From an uncultured Oscillibacter sp. (lineage in GTDB: Bacteria > Bacillota > Clostridia > Oscillospirales > Oscillospiraceae), in assembly GCA_910585165.1 (NCBI GenBank), contig CAJUBX010000027.1, forward strand, positions 1-24,545: a stretch of DNA of 24,545 nucleotides, written 5' to 3'. This document shows positions 1 to 7,261 of this stretch, piece after piece. Each line of letters begins with the position of its first letter. Positions within the stretch are counted from its first letter, which is position 1. A program made the translations under genes and the position numbers. The notes under the pieces were generated by a model. The model was not told the origin of the DNA. It was given only the letters and a program-made list of their open reading frames with translations, and did no database searches.

Positions 1-190
1 TGTAGTCGTCGATGGCGTCGCGGAGCTTCTGCTCGTCGGCGTCCGTCAGGTCCTTCACCCGGGTGTCGGGGTTCACGCCGGACTTCGCCAGAATGTCCTT
101 GGCGCTCTTGCGGCCAATGCCGTAAATATAGGTGAGGCCGATCTCGATGCGTTTATCCTTCGGCAGGTCAATACCGGCAATACGTGCCAT
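1..190 (-). CDS. rpsM: 30S ribosomal protein S13 (3' end cut by window)
   Basis: The visible N-terminal 63 residues begin MARIAGIDLPKDKR and continue through YIYGIGRKSA, the unmistakable start of S13. S13 sits in the head of the small subunit and contacts the P-site tRNA and the large subunit through bridges. The ATG (188-190 on the complement) is preceded by GGAGGTG about 10 bases upstream. The gene follows rpmJ in the usual order at the start of the alpha part of the cluster. The reading frame runs off the left edge, so its C-terminal half (family length is about 120 residues) lies outside. Confidence 0.97.
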   Translation of the reverse strand, partial: MARIAGIDLPKDKRIEIGLTYIYGIGRKSAKDILAKSGVNPDTRVKDLTDADEQKLRDAIDDY

Positions 191-218
191 ACTTTTAAAG
201 CACCTCCACTTTCAAATG

Positions 219-332
219 TCAGCCCTGTCTCTGCTTGTGCTTGGGGTTCTCGCAAATGACCATGACGCGGCCTTTGCGGCGAATGACCTTGCACTTTTCG
301 CACATGGGCTTCACAGACGGTCTTACTTTCAT
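219..332 (-). CDS. rpmJ: 50S ribosomal protein L36
   Basis: A 37-residue reading frame starts MKVRPSVKPMCEKCK and ends HKQRQG. It is the zinc-binding (C+) form of L36, with Cys11, Cys14, Cys27 and His32 forming the expected zinc site. L36 is the smallest large-subunit protein. Its length is exactly typical, and it sits between infA and rpsM as in most Firmicutes. The ribosome binding site is weak and rather far away (AAAGGAA about 14 bases upstream), so translation may partly depend on coupling to infA, 30 bp upstream. Confidence 0.97.
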   Translation of the reverse strand: MKVRPSVKPMCEKCKVIRRKGRVMVICENPKHKQRQG

Positions 333-362
333 AGGTTCAAACCATTCCTTTCAGCTTCTCGT

Positions 363-581
363 TCACTTGCTGCGCCAGGTGATCCGGCCCCGGGTCAGAT
401 CGTACGGGGACATCTCCACCGTGACCTTGTCGCCGGGCAGAATCCTGATGAAATTCATCCTCAGTTTCCCGGAAATATGCGCCAGAATCATGTGACCATT
501 TCCAATGTCAACCTGGAACGTCGTGTTGGGCAGGGCTTCCACCACAACACCTTCCACTTCGATCATATCGGATTTTGCCAA
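363..581 (-). CDS. infA: translation initiation factor IF-1
   Basis: This 72-residue protein begins MAKSDMIEVEGVVVEALPN and has the single OB-fold (S1-like) of IF-1, ending in RGRITWRSK. IF-1 binds the A site of the 30S subunit and works with IF-2 and IF-3 in start selection. The length is standard. The initiation codon is TTG (complement of 579-581), fixed by the canonical N-terminus and by GGAGGG about 7 bases upstream. The only in-frame ATG nearby is codon 6, which would remove conserved residues. infB in this window also appears to start with TTG. The gene follows the KOW-protein gene by 3 bp. Confidence 0.97.
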   Translation of the reverse strand: MAKSDMIEVEGVVVEALPNTTFQVDIGNGHMILAHISGKLRMNFIRILPGDKVTVEMSPYDLTRGRITWRSK

Positions 582-584
582 ACG

Positions 585-869
585 TTATCCCTCCTGGTCC
601 GGCTGGATCGCCTCGCGGCAGGCCGCGAGGGTCCTGCGAAGCTCACTGTTGGTGATCTTCTCCTCGCTCTTGATCTTTTCGGCGAGGCGGGTCTCCTCCG
701 CCGAGACGAACAGCACATGCCTGCGCTTCTTCCGCTTCGGGGATTCCACCTTTCTCGATTTTCCGTCCGCCAGCAGGAGGTATTCCCCCTCCACCGCCAG
801 GACGGCAAAGAGCTTGCCCTTGTCCCGCCCCGCGTTGGAGCGGACGATGTTTGATTTTGCAATCTCCAT
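585..869 (-). CDS. KOW-domain RNA-binding protein (L14e-like)
   Basis: A 94-residue basic protein starts MEIAKSNIVRSNAGRDKGK. Residues about 6-40 match a KOW motif (GRDKGKLFAVL), followed by a Lys/Arg-rich stretch (PKRKKRRHVLF, 44-54) and a probably helical, charged C-terminus. Proteins like this are encoded between map and infA in many Clostridia and are annotated as KOW-domain or ribosomal-L14e-like RNA-binding proteins; their function is not established. I chose the ATG at 869 because AGGTG lies about 11 bases upstream. A TTG at 893 would add 8 residues and overlap the map stop codon. A role on the ribosome or in mRNA binding is inference from the fold and position. Confidence 0.85.
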   Translation of the reverse strand: MEIAKSNIVRSNAGRDKGKLFAVLAVEGEYLLLADGKSRKVESPKRKKRRHVLFVSAEETRLAEKIKSEEKITNSELRRTLAACREAIQPDQEG

Positions 870-889
870 GGGTTCTCTCTCACCTGTTG

Positions 890-1645
890 TCAAATAGCGG
901 GGGCCGTCAAAATTTCCGGCGCGCCATCGGTAATCAGGATCGTGTTTTCATAGTGGGCCGCCCACTTTCCGTCGGCGGTCTTCACCGTCCAGCCGTCGCT
1001 GAGCTGCTGTATGGCGGCGGAACCGGCGTTGACCATGGGCTCAATGGCCAGGGTCATTCCCCGCAGGAGGCGGGGGCCGTGGCCCGGGCGGCCGTAGTTT
1101 GGGATTTCCGGCGATTCGTGCATCTTGGCTCCCACGCCGTGGCCCACGTATTCCCGGACCACGGAGAAGCCGTTTTGCTCCACATAGGATTGGACCGCCG
1201 CGGAGATGTCCTGAAGGCGCTGTCCCTCCCGGGCGAAGCGGATCCCCTCAAAGAAGCTCTGCCTGGTCACGTCGATCAGGCGCTGGGCCTCCGGGGACAC
1301 GCTGCCGCAGGGAAAGGTCGCCGCGCAGTCTCCATGAAAGCCCCCGATGTACGCGCCCACGTCCACGCTGACGATGTCGCCCTCCCGCAGGACCCGCTTG
1401 GGGCTGGGGATGCCGTGGATGATCTCGTCGTTGACGCTGATACAGGCGCTGGCGGGGTAGCCGTTGTAGTGGAGAAAGGACGGGACCGCTCCCTGCTTGC
1501 GGATGAACCGCTCCACCGCGTCGTTGATCTCCTGGGTTGTCACGCCGGGCTTTACCATTTCCCCTGCCAAGGCACGGGCAGCCGCGGTAATCTTTCCGCT
1601 CCGGCGCATCAAATCGATCTCGTGGGAGGATTTCAGGGTGATCAT
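890..1645 (-). CDS. map: methionine aminopeptidase, type I
   Basis: This 251-residue enzyme removes the initiator methionine from nascent proteins. The five metal ligands are all visible: Asp95 (VSVDVGAY), Asp106 (HGDCAATF), His169 (YVGHGVGAKMHE), Glu202 (AIEPM) and Glu233 (HYENT). His77 (EIIHGIP) and His176 are the conserved substrate-side histidines. It has no N-terminal zinc-finger extension, so it is the short type Ia form. The ATG at 1643-1645 is separated from the adk stop by 4 bp, which suggests translational coupling. The adk-map order is the standard Firmicute arrangement downstream of secY. Confidence 0.97.
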   Translation of the reverse strand: MITLKSSHEIDLMRRSGKITAAARALAGEMVKPGVTTQEINDAVERFIRKQGAVPSFLHYNGYPASACISVNDEIIHGIPSPKRVLREGDIVSVDVGAYIGGFHGDCAATFPCGSVSPEAQRLIDVTRQSFFEGIRFAREGQRLQDISAAVQSYVEQNGFSVVREYVGHGVGAKMHESPEIPNYGRPGHGPRLLRGMTLAIEPMVNAGSAAIQQLSDGWTVKTADGKWAAHYENTILITDGAPEILTAPAI

Positions 1646-1649
1646 CCCG

Positions 1650-2282
1650 TCATCTCCCCAAAACGCGGAGGATCGCCTGGGTATTGGCTTCCACGGTCGG
1701 CTGGTTTTCCACCGCCTTCAGAAGGCCCCGCTCCGCGTAAAACGCCTTGAGGGGCTCCGTCTCCTTATGATAGACCTCGAGACGGGACTTTACCGTCTCG
1801 GGGGCATCATCCTTGCGCTGAACCAGTTTCCCGCCGCACTTGTCACAAACGCCCTCCGTCTTGGGGGGCACCGCCGCCACATGGTAGCTGGCGCCGCAGT
1901 CCGGACAGACCCGGCGGCCGCCCATGCGCTCCATAATCACCTCGTCGCCGACCTCCAGGGAGACCACCGCGTCAAAGACGATTCCGGCCTTTTCCAGGGC
2001 CTCGGCCTGGGCGATGGTGCGGGGCACGCCGTCTAGAATATAGCCGCCCGCGCAGTCCGGCTCCTGAAGCCGCTCGGAGATGATGCCGATGATCACCTCG
2101 TCGGGCACCAGCTGCCCCGCGTCCATGAAGGCTTTGGCCTTCAAGCCCGTGGGGGTGCCGTTCTTCACGGCGGCGCGGAGGATGTTGCCGGTGGAGATGG
2201 TGGGAATGTTCAGCTTTTCACACAGGATGTCGGCCTGTGTTCCCTTTCCGGCGCCCGGGGCGCCCAACAGGATCAATTTCAT
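1650..2282 (-). CDS. adk: adenylate kinase (zinc-LID form)
   Basis: A 210-residue cytosolic enzyme that interconverts ATP + AMP and 2 ADP. The P-loop GAPGAGKGT is at residues 7-15, and the AMP-binding helix region (STGNILRAA) follows. The DG-PRT motif at 84-89 reads DGVPRT, where DGFPRT is commonest. The LID is long and carries four cysteines (126, 129, 146, 149) in CPDC and CDKC pairs, the structural zinc site of Gram-positive adenylate kinases. The start at 2282 is chosen because MKLILLGAPG is the family N-terminus and AGGAGG lies 8 bases upstream; the open frame upstream to 2348 is not conserved sequence. Confidence 0.97.
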   Translation of the reverse strand: MKLILLGAPGAGKGTQADILCEKLNIPTISTGNILRAAVKNGTPTGLKAKAFMDAGQLVPDEVIIGIISERLQEPDCAGGYILDGVPRTIAQAEALEKAGIVFDAVVSLEVGDEVIMERMGGRRVCPDCGASYHVAAVPPKTEGVCDKCGGKLVQRKDDAPETVKSRLEVYHKETEPLKAFYAERGLLKAVENQPTVEANTQAILRVLGR

Positions 2283-2364
2283 GCGTAAACCCTCCTGTAT
2301 TCCGGGCGCGGGCGGGGCTTCACGGCCCCGCCCGGCGCCGTCGTCCAATCTTTCTGCTGTTTGG

Positions 2365-3741
2365 TTATTCCAGGAAGCCCTTGTACTGACGCATCAGCAT
2401 CTGGGACTCCAGGGCCTTGACCGTCTCCAGCGCCACGCCCACCACAATGATGACGGAGGTGCCGCCGATGGCCACGGAGTTGTTCCCCAGCAGCTTTCCG
2501 GCGATCAGCGGGCAGATGGCCACGATGCCAAGGTAAATCGCGCCGAACAGGGTAATCTTGTTCAGCACCCTGCGGATGAAGTCCACCGTGGGCTTGCCGG
2601 GGCGGAAGCCGGGGATGAAGCCGCCCTGCTTTTTCATGTTGTTGGCAATCTCCACGGGGTTGAACTGAATGCTGGAATAGAAATAGGCGAAGCCGATGAT
2701 CAGGATGAAGTAGACCACCATATAGACAAGGGACTTGGTGTCGATGGCATCATAGATGCTGCGGGACACGGTGCCCTCGGCGGGGATGCCCACAAAGCTC
2801 CAAATCGTAATCGGCAAAGAGGCGATGCTCTGGGCGAAAATGACGGGCAGAACGCCGGCCATGCTCACCTTCATGGGCAGGTTGCTGCTCTGGCCGCCGT
2901 ACATCTTCCGGCCCACCTGGCGCTTGGCGTACTGCACGGGAATGCGGCGCTCGGCGTCGTTGATGAACACGATGAAGGCGATGAGGGCCAGGCCGCCCAC
3001 CACCAGGAGAATCACACCCCAGGGGGGCAGGGCGCTTCCCAGCACCTGCTGGGCCTGCTCGGCGCTGTAGCCGGAGGAGACCAGGGTCTCCTGGGTCATA
3101 ACGCCCTTGCTGACGGCGCTCCAGGTGCTGACGCCCCGGGCCATCTCGGAAACCATGGTGGGAACCCGTGAGACGATGCCCGCGAACAGGATGATGGAAA
3201 TGCCGTTGCCCACGCCGAACTCCGTGACCTGCTCGCCCATCCACATGACGAAGGAGGAACCGGCGATGAAGGACACGATGATGACCAGGGCGGGCCAGAT
3301 GCCGTCGGCCCCGGGGGCCAGGATGCCGTAGCGCTTCATCATGAAGTAGTAGCCCACGGCCTGGAGGATGGCGATGGCCACGGTGGTGTAGCGGGTGATG
3401 GACTGGATCTTCTTCCGGCCCTCTTCGCCGCCGTCCTTCGCCAGGTTCTCCAGATAGGGGATGGCCACGGTCAGCAGCTGGATGATGATGGAGCTGTTGA
3501 TATAGGGCTGGATGCTCAGGGCGAAGACCGTCGCCGTGGCGAACGCGCCGCCGCTCATCACGTTGTACAGCCCCAGAATCGTCGCGCCCATGCCGTTGAG
3601 CTGGCTCTCCAGCAAGTCCGTATCGATATAGGGCACGGTGATGGCGTTGCCGATGCGGAAGATCAGCAGAATCAGCAGCGTGAAGACAATCTTTTTCCTC
3701 AGCTCGGGAATGGCCCAGGCCTTGCGAACGGTTTGGATCAC
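2365..3741 (-). CDS. secY: Sec translocon channel subunit SecY
   Basis: This 458-residue polytopic membrane protein forms the protein-conducting channel with SecE and SecG. The N-terminus (RKAWAIPELRKKI, then LLILLIFRIG) and the plug-adjacent region (MSGGAFATATVFALSIQPYI) are characteristic, as is the cytosolic loop FIPGFRPGKPT before the last membrane segments. Hydrophobic stretches fit ten transmembrane helices. The start is GTG (complement of 3739-3741), one base after the rplO stop. Its ribosome binding site GGAGGTGA lies inside the last codons of rplO, so the two genes are almost certainly translationally coupled. Confidence 0.97.
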   Translation of the reverse strand: MIQTVRKAWAIPELRKKIVFTLLILLIFRIGNAITVPYIDTDLLESQLNGMGATILGLYNVMSGGAFATATVFALSIQPYINSSIIIQLLTVAIPYLENLAKDGGEEGRKKIQSITRYTTVAIAILQAVGYYFMMKRYGILAPGADGIWPALVIIVSFIAGSSFVMWMGEQVTEFGVGNGISIILFAGIVSRVPTMVSEMARGVSTWSAVSKGVMTQETLVSSGYSAEQAQQVLGSALPPWGVILLVVGGLALIAFIVFINDAERRIPVQYAKRQVGRKMYGGQSSNLPMKVSMAGVLPVIFAQSIASLPITIWSFVGIPAEGTVSRSIYDAIDTKSLVYMVVYFILIIGFAYFYSSIQFNPVEIANNMKKQGGFIPGFRPGKPTVDFIRRVLNKITLFGAIYLGIVAICPLIAGKLLGNNSVAIGGTSVIIVVGVALETVKALESQMLMRQYKGFLE

Positions 3742-3742
3742 G

Positions 3743-4183
3743 TCACTTCACCTCCGCCTTTCCGCCGGCTGCCTCGATGGCCTCCTTGGCAGACGCGGAG
3801 AAAGCGTTGGCCTTGACGTTGACCTTTTTGGTGAGCTTCCCGTTGCCCAGGACCTTGAAGCCGTACTCGCACTTGCTGAGAACGCCCTTTTCCAAAAGCG
3901 CCTCGGCGGTGACGGTGTCCCCGTCGCTGAACACGTTCAGGGCGCTGAGGTTCACAACCTCCAGGGGCTTCGCGAAGATGTTGTTGAAGCCGCGCTTGGG
4001 GATCCGGCGGGCCAGGGGCATCTGGCCGCCCTCAAAGCCCACGCGGACCTTGCCGCCGGAGCGGGCCTTCTGGCCCTTGTGGCCCCGGCCGCCGGTCTTT
4101 CCGTTGCCGGAGCCGGCGCCCCGGCCCTTGCGGTAAGCCTGACGGACGGACCCTTCGGCGGGAGACAGTTCGCTTAATTTCAT
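3743..4183 (-). CDS. rplO: 50S ribosomal protein L15
   Basis: A 146-residue protein beginning MKLSELSPAEGS, followed by the glycine/basic N-terminal arm (RKGRGAGSGNGKTGGRGHKG) that threads into 23S rRNA, and the GGQMPLARRIPKRGF motif. Length and order (rpmD-rplO-secY) are canonical. The ATG at 4183 has AAGGAGG about 7 bases upstream. The open frame extends upstream to 4321, but that part overlaps rpmD and is not L15-like. The last codons contain the Shine-Dalgarno of secY. Confidence 0.97.
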   Translation of the reverse strand: MKLSELSPAEGSVRQAYRKGRGAGSGNGKTGGRGHKGQKARSGGKVRVGFEGGQMPLARRIPKRGFNNIFAKPLEVVNLSALNVFSDGDTVTAEALLEKGVLSKCEYGFKVLGNGKLTKKVNVKANAFSASAKEAIEAAGGKAEVK

Positions 4184-4196
4184 GATTGGCGCCTCC

Positions 4197-4379
4197 TTAC
4201 TTCTCTTCGGTAACTTGCAGCAGATAGCCGATCTTCGCCACTTTTCCGCGGGTGGGATCGTTGTCGGGCTGCACGGTGACGTCACCGATCTTGCGCAGAC
4301 CCAGGGAATGCGCGGTGGCAACCTGCTTTTCCAGGCGGCCGTTCAGGCTCTTGACGAGCTCAATCCTTAAGTTTGCCAC
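4197..4379 (-). CDS. rpmD: 50S ribosomal protein L30
   Basis: A 60-residue protein (MANLRIELVKSLNGR ... HSLGLRKIGDVT) with the LGLRKIG signature of bacterial L30. The initiation codon is GTG (complement of 4377-4379) with AAGGAGG about 8 bases upstream. No in-frame ATG exists near the conserved N-terminus. It lies 13 bp after rpsE and 13 bp before rplO, as in other Firmicute spc operons. Confidence 0.96.
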   Translation of the reverse strand: MANLRIELVKSLNGRLEKQVATAHSLGLRKIGDVTVQPDNDPTRGKVAKIGYLLQVTEEK

Positions 4380-4392
4380 GTTTGTTGCCTCC

Positions 4393-4893
4393 TTAACCCA
4401 CGATGTCTTCGACGCTCTTCCCGCGGATGCGGGCGACCTCCTCGGGACCGCGCATGCTCTTGAGTCCCTGGAAGGCGGCGGCGACGACGTTGTTGGGGTT
4501 GTTGGACCGGAGGCTCTTGGCACGGATGTCCTTGATGCCCGCGGCCTCCACGACGGCGCGGACCGCGCCGCCGGCGATGACGCCGGTACCGGGGGCGGCG
4601 GGCTTCATCAGCACCCGGCCCGCGCCGGCCTCTCCGATGGTCTCATGGGGCAGGGTGGTGCCCGCCAGAGTCACGGTAATCATATTCTTCTTGGCGGCCT
4701 CGATGCCCTTGCGGATGGCCTCGGGAACCTCGGCGGCCTTGCCCAGGCCGTAGCCGACCTTGCCCTTGCCGTCGCCCACGACCACCAGGGCGGAGAACTT
4801 CATGACCCGGCCGCCCTTCACGGTTTTGGAAACGCGGTTAAGGTACACGACTTTCTCGATATACTCGCTCTGCTCTCTTTCAAATCTAGGCAT
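4393..4893 (-). CDS. rpsE: 30S ribosomal protein S5
   Basis: The 166-residue protein shows the S5 double-stranded-RNA-binding N-terminal domain (VVYLNRVSKTVKGGRVMKFS, VVVGDGKGKVGYG) and the C-terminal domain with PGTGVIAGGAVRAVVEAAG and SLRSNNPNNVV. S5 helps form the mRNA entry site and affects decoding accuracy; the GGRV-containing loop is where spectinomycin-resistance changes map in other bacteria, and it looks wild-type. ATG at 4893 follows rplR by 17 bp. Confidence 0.97.
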   Translation of the reverse strand: MPRFEREQSEYIEKVVYLNRVSKTVKGGRVMKFSALVVVGDGKGKVGYGLGKAAEVPEAIRKGIEAAKKNMITVTLAGTTLPHETIGEAGAGRVLMKPAAPGTGVIAGGAVRAVVEAAGIKDIRAKSLRSNNPNNVVAAAFQGLKSMRGPEEVARIRGKSVEDIVG

Positions 4894-4910
4894 TGAACGT
4901 TCCTCCCTCC

Positions 4911-5270
4911 TTAGAACTGCAGGCCGCCCTCGCGGGCGCCCTCGGCCAGAGCCTTCACGCGGCCGTGATACAGGTAGCCGCCGCGGTCGAACACCACGGT
5001 CTCGATACCCTTGGCCTTGGCCCGCTCGGCCACGAGCTTGCCCACGGCCTGGGCCGCGGCGACGTTTCCGCCGTAGCCCTCAATGGCCTTATCCAGGGAG
5101 GAAGCGGCGGCCAGGGTCACGCCGGAGACATCGTCGATGATCTGGGCGTAAATGTTGGCCTCGCTGCGGAACACGTTCAGGCGCGGCATCTCGGGAGTGC
5201 CGGAGATTTTGGCGCGCACCCTCTTGTGGCGCTTCATGCGCTGGGCGTTGGTATTGGGTCTTTTAATCAT
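4911..5270 (-). CDS. rplR: 50S ribosomal protein L18
   Basis: A 119-residue protein starting MIKRPNTNAQRMKRHKRVRAK, continuing with RLNVFRSEANIYAQIIDD and ending KALAEGAREGGLQF. It is the 5S rRNA-binding protein L18: the basic N-terminal arm and the FRS-x-IYAQ motif are diagnostic. Length is normal. It lies 14 bp downstream of rplF. Confidence 0.97.
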   Translation of the reverse strand: MIKRPNTNAQRMKRHKRVRAKISGTPEMPRLNVFRSEANIYAQIIDDVSGVTLAAASSLDKAIEGYGGNVAAAQAVGKLVAERAKAKGIETVVFDRGGYLYHGRVKALAEGAREGGLQF

Positions 5271-5284
5271 TTCGGCACACCTCC

Positions 5285-5830
5285 TTACTTCTTGGCGCCG
5301 GTCTTACCGACCTTGCGGCGGATGGTTTCATTGGCGTACTTGATGCCCTTGCCCTTGTACGGCTCAGGCGGGCGCTTCTCGCGGACCTCGGCGGCAAACT
5401 GGCCGACGGCCTCCTTGTCGCAGCCGCGAATGATGATTTTATTGGGAGCGGGGACCTCGATGGTGATGCCCTCGATCTCAGAAACGATCACCTGATGGGA
5501 GTAACCCAGGTTCATGACCAGGTTCTTGCCCTCCTTGGCCACACGGTAGCCCACGCCGTTGACCTCCAGCTCCTTGGCGTAGCCGTCGGTAACGCCGACG
5601 ACCATGTTGTGCAGGAGCGTGCGGGTCAGGCCGTGGAGGCTGCGGTGCAGCTTATCCTCGGAAGGGCGCTTCACGGTGATCGTGGTGCCTTCCTGTTCAA
5701 TGATCATCTCCGGGCGCAGCGCGCGGGTCAGCTGGCCCTTGGGTCCCTTCACGGTAACCACATTACCCTCGGCGATGTCCACGGTCACGCCGGCGGGGAC
5801 GGTAATGGGCATTCTGCCAATTCTAGACAT
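5285..5830 (-). CDS. rplF: 50S ribosomal protein L6
   Basis: This 181-residue protein begins MSRIGRMPITVPAGV and has the two L6 repeats. The C-terminal signature RPPEPYKGKGIKYANE is complete. L6 sits near the GTPase-associated centre of the 50S subunit. It lies between rpsH and rplR in the conserved order, with ATG at 5830 and an AGGAGGG-type ribosome binding site. Confidence 0.97.
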   Translation of the reverse strand: MSRIGRMPITVPAGVTVDIAEGNVVTVKGPKGQLTRALRPEMIIEQEGTTITVKRPSEDKLHRSLHGLTRTLLHNMVVGVTDGYAKELEVNGVGYRVAKEGKNLVMNLGYSHQVIVSEIEGITIEVPAPNKIIIRGCDKEAVGQFAAEVREKRPPEPYKGKGIKYANETIRRKVGKTGAKK

Positions 5831-5845
5831 TGTTCAATACCCTCC

Positions 5846-6244
5846 TTACCAGACAAATGCCAGGACTTCGCCGCCGACATGGAGCTCGCGGGCCTTCTTG
5901 TCGGTCATGACGCCCTTGGACGTGGAGATGATAGCGATGCCCAGGCCGCGGAGCACGCGGGGCAGCTCGTCGGCGCCCACGTAGACCCGGAGGCCCGGCT
6001 TGGAGACGCGGCGCAGGCCGGTGATGACCTTTTCCTTGCCCGCGTTGTACTTCAGGGTGATGTGAATCTTGCCCTGGGTGCCGTCGTCCACGATCTGGAA
6101 ATTCTTGATATAGCCCTCGTCCAGCAGAATCTGAGCGATGCTCTTCTTCATGTTGGAGGCGGGCACGTCGACGGTGTCGTGCTTCGCGCTGACGGCGTTG
6201 CGGATGCGGGTGAGCATATCCGCAACCGGATCGGTGATATGCAT
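5846..6244 (-). CDS. rpsH: 30S ribosomal protein S8
   Basis: A 132-residue protein beginning MHITDPVADMLTRIRNAV and ending in the S8 signature region (ISTSKGVMTDKKARE ... GEVLAFVW). S8 is a primary 16S rRNA binder. In E. coli it also represses the spc operon by binding mRNA near rplE; whether this happens here is unknown. I set the start at 6244 because the family N-terminus begins there and AGGAGGAAC lies just upstream. The frame is open upstream to 6388 but lacks conservation. An unusual 245 bp hairpin-rich gap precedes the gene. Confidence 0.97.
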   Translation of the reverse strand: MHITDPVADMLTRIRNAVSAKHDTVDVPASNMKKSIAQILLDEGYIKNFQIVDDGTQGKIHITLKYNAGKEKVITGLRRVSKPGLRVYVGADELPRVLRGLGIAIISTSKGVMTDKKARELHVGGEVLAFVW

Positions 6245-6489
6245 GGTGTAAGTTCCTCCTGTTTTAGAGTTGCGGTCCTTCGGGCCGCTTCGGCGGCGAG
6301 GTATCATGGCGAATACTGGATTCGTCATGACCTTTCGCCGTCCGTCTCGCTCTTTTTCTTGTAAGGTGGAAAAAGAGCCAAAAAGCACTTCATCACGCCC
6401 CGGGCCTGGAGGGCCCCCCTCCAGGCCGGAGCGGCGACAACTTAGAAATCTCGTCCATCGTCCCCCGCGGGGGCGGACTTTGCAGCGTC
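6245..6489 (-). promoter_or_regulatory. Hairpin-rich gap between rpsN and rpsH
   Basis: This gap holds no credible gene but at least five inverted repeats. They are: 6272-6288 (7-bp arms, one mismatch); 6304-6314 with 6320-6330 (11-bp arms, one mismatch, 5-base loop); 6349-6358 with 6369-6378 (10-bp perfect arms); 6403-6413 with 6417-6427 (11-bp perfect GC-rich arms, 3-base loop); and the 12-bp palindrome cccccgcggggg at 6462-6473. Neighbouring spc genes are 13-17 bp apart, so this is a clear exception. It could be an mRNA processing or autoregulatory site, or an inserted hairpin element. No sigma-A promoter is evident in it. Function is unknown. Confidence 0.6.
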
Positions 6490-6675
6490 TTAGAAGGACG
6501 CCTTGCGCACGCCGGGAATCTCGCCCTTGTAGGCCAGCTCCCTAAAGCAGATACGGCACACGCCGTAGTCCCGGAGGTAGGCGTGGGGACGGCCGCAGAG
6601 CTTGCAGCGGTTGTACTTCCGGCTGGAGTACTTGGCGGGGCGCTGCTGCTTCAAAATCATGGATTTCTTAGCCAT
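6490..6675 (-). CDS. rpsN: 30S ribosomal protein S14, zinc-binding type (type Z)
   Basis: A 61-residue S14 with two CxxC pairs (Cys24/Cys27 and Cys40/Cys43 in CKLC and CRIC), i.e. the short zinc-dependent form common in Gram-positives, not the roughly 90-100-residue zinc-free form. The C-terminus ELAYKGEIPGVRKASF is diagnostic. It lies 14 bp after rplE and is followed by the unusual hairpin-rich gap. Confidence 0.97.
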   Translation of the reverse strand: MAKKSMILKQQRPAKYSSRKYNRCKLCGRPHAYLRDYGVCRICFRELAYKGEIPGVRKASF

Positions 6676-6689
6676 TCTTCTCTCCCTCC

Positions 6690-7244
6690 TTAGCGGGCGA
6701 AGGGCGCGCCGACCTGGGTGAGCAGGGCGCGGGCCTCTTCGTCGGTGTGGGCGGTGGTGCAGATGACCACGTCCATGCCCCGGATTTTGTCGATCTTGTC
6801 ATACTCAATCTCGGGGAAAATCAGCTGCTCGCGGATGCCCAGGGCGTAGTTGCCCCGGCCGTCGAAGGCGTTGGGGCTGATGCCCTGGAAGTCGCGGACG
6901 CGGGGCAGGGCCACGTTGAACAGGCGGTCCAGGAACTCCCACATCTTCTCGCCGCGGAGGGTGACCTTCGCGCCGATGGGCATGTTTTCACGGAGCTTGA
7001 AGTTGGCGATGTTCTTCCGGGAACGGGTGATGATGGGCTTCTGGCCGGTAATCTGGCTGAGGTCCCGGACCACGTTGTCCAGAATCTTGGCGTTCTCCTT
7101 GGCCTCGCCGCAGCCCACGTTCACGACCACCTTGTCGATCTTGGGAATCTGCATGACGCTCTTGTAGCCAAACTGCTTCATCAGGGCGGGAGCGACCTCG
7201 GAGGCGTACTTCGCCTTGAGGTTGGGCACTTTCTTGTCAGCCAT
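6690..7244 (-). CDS. rplE: 50S ribosomal protein L5
   Basis: The 184-residue protein shows L5 hallmarks: the KVVVNVGCGEAKEN segment, the LSQITGQKPIITRSRKNIANFKLRE block and the C-terminal region ending TQVGAPFAR. L5 binds 5S rRNA and contacts the 30S head and P-site tRNA. Length is normal and the position between rplX and rpsN is canonical; the ATG is at 7244 with GGAGG-type sequence upstream. Confidence 0.97.
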   Translation of the reverse strand: MADKKVPNLKAKYASEVAPALMKQFGYKSVMQIPKIDKVVVNVGCGEAKENAKILDNVVRDLSQITGQKPIITRSRKNIANFKLRENMPIGAKVTLRGEKMWEFLDRLFNVALPRVRDFQGISPNAFDGRGNYALGIREQLIFPEIEYDKIDKIRGMDVVICTTAHTDEEARALLTQVGAPFAR

Positions 7245-7261
7245 GTTTCACTCCTCCTCCC

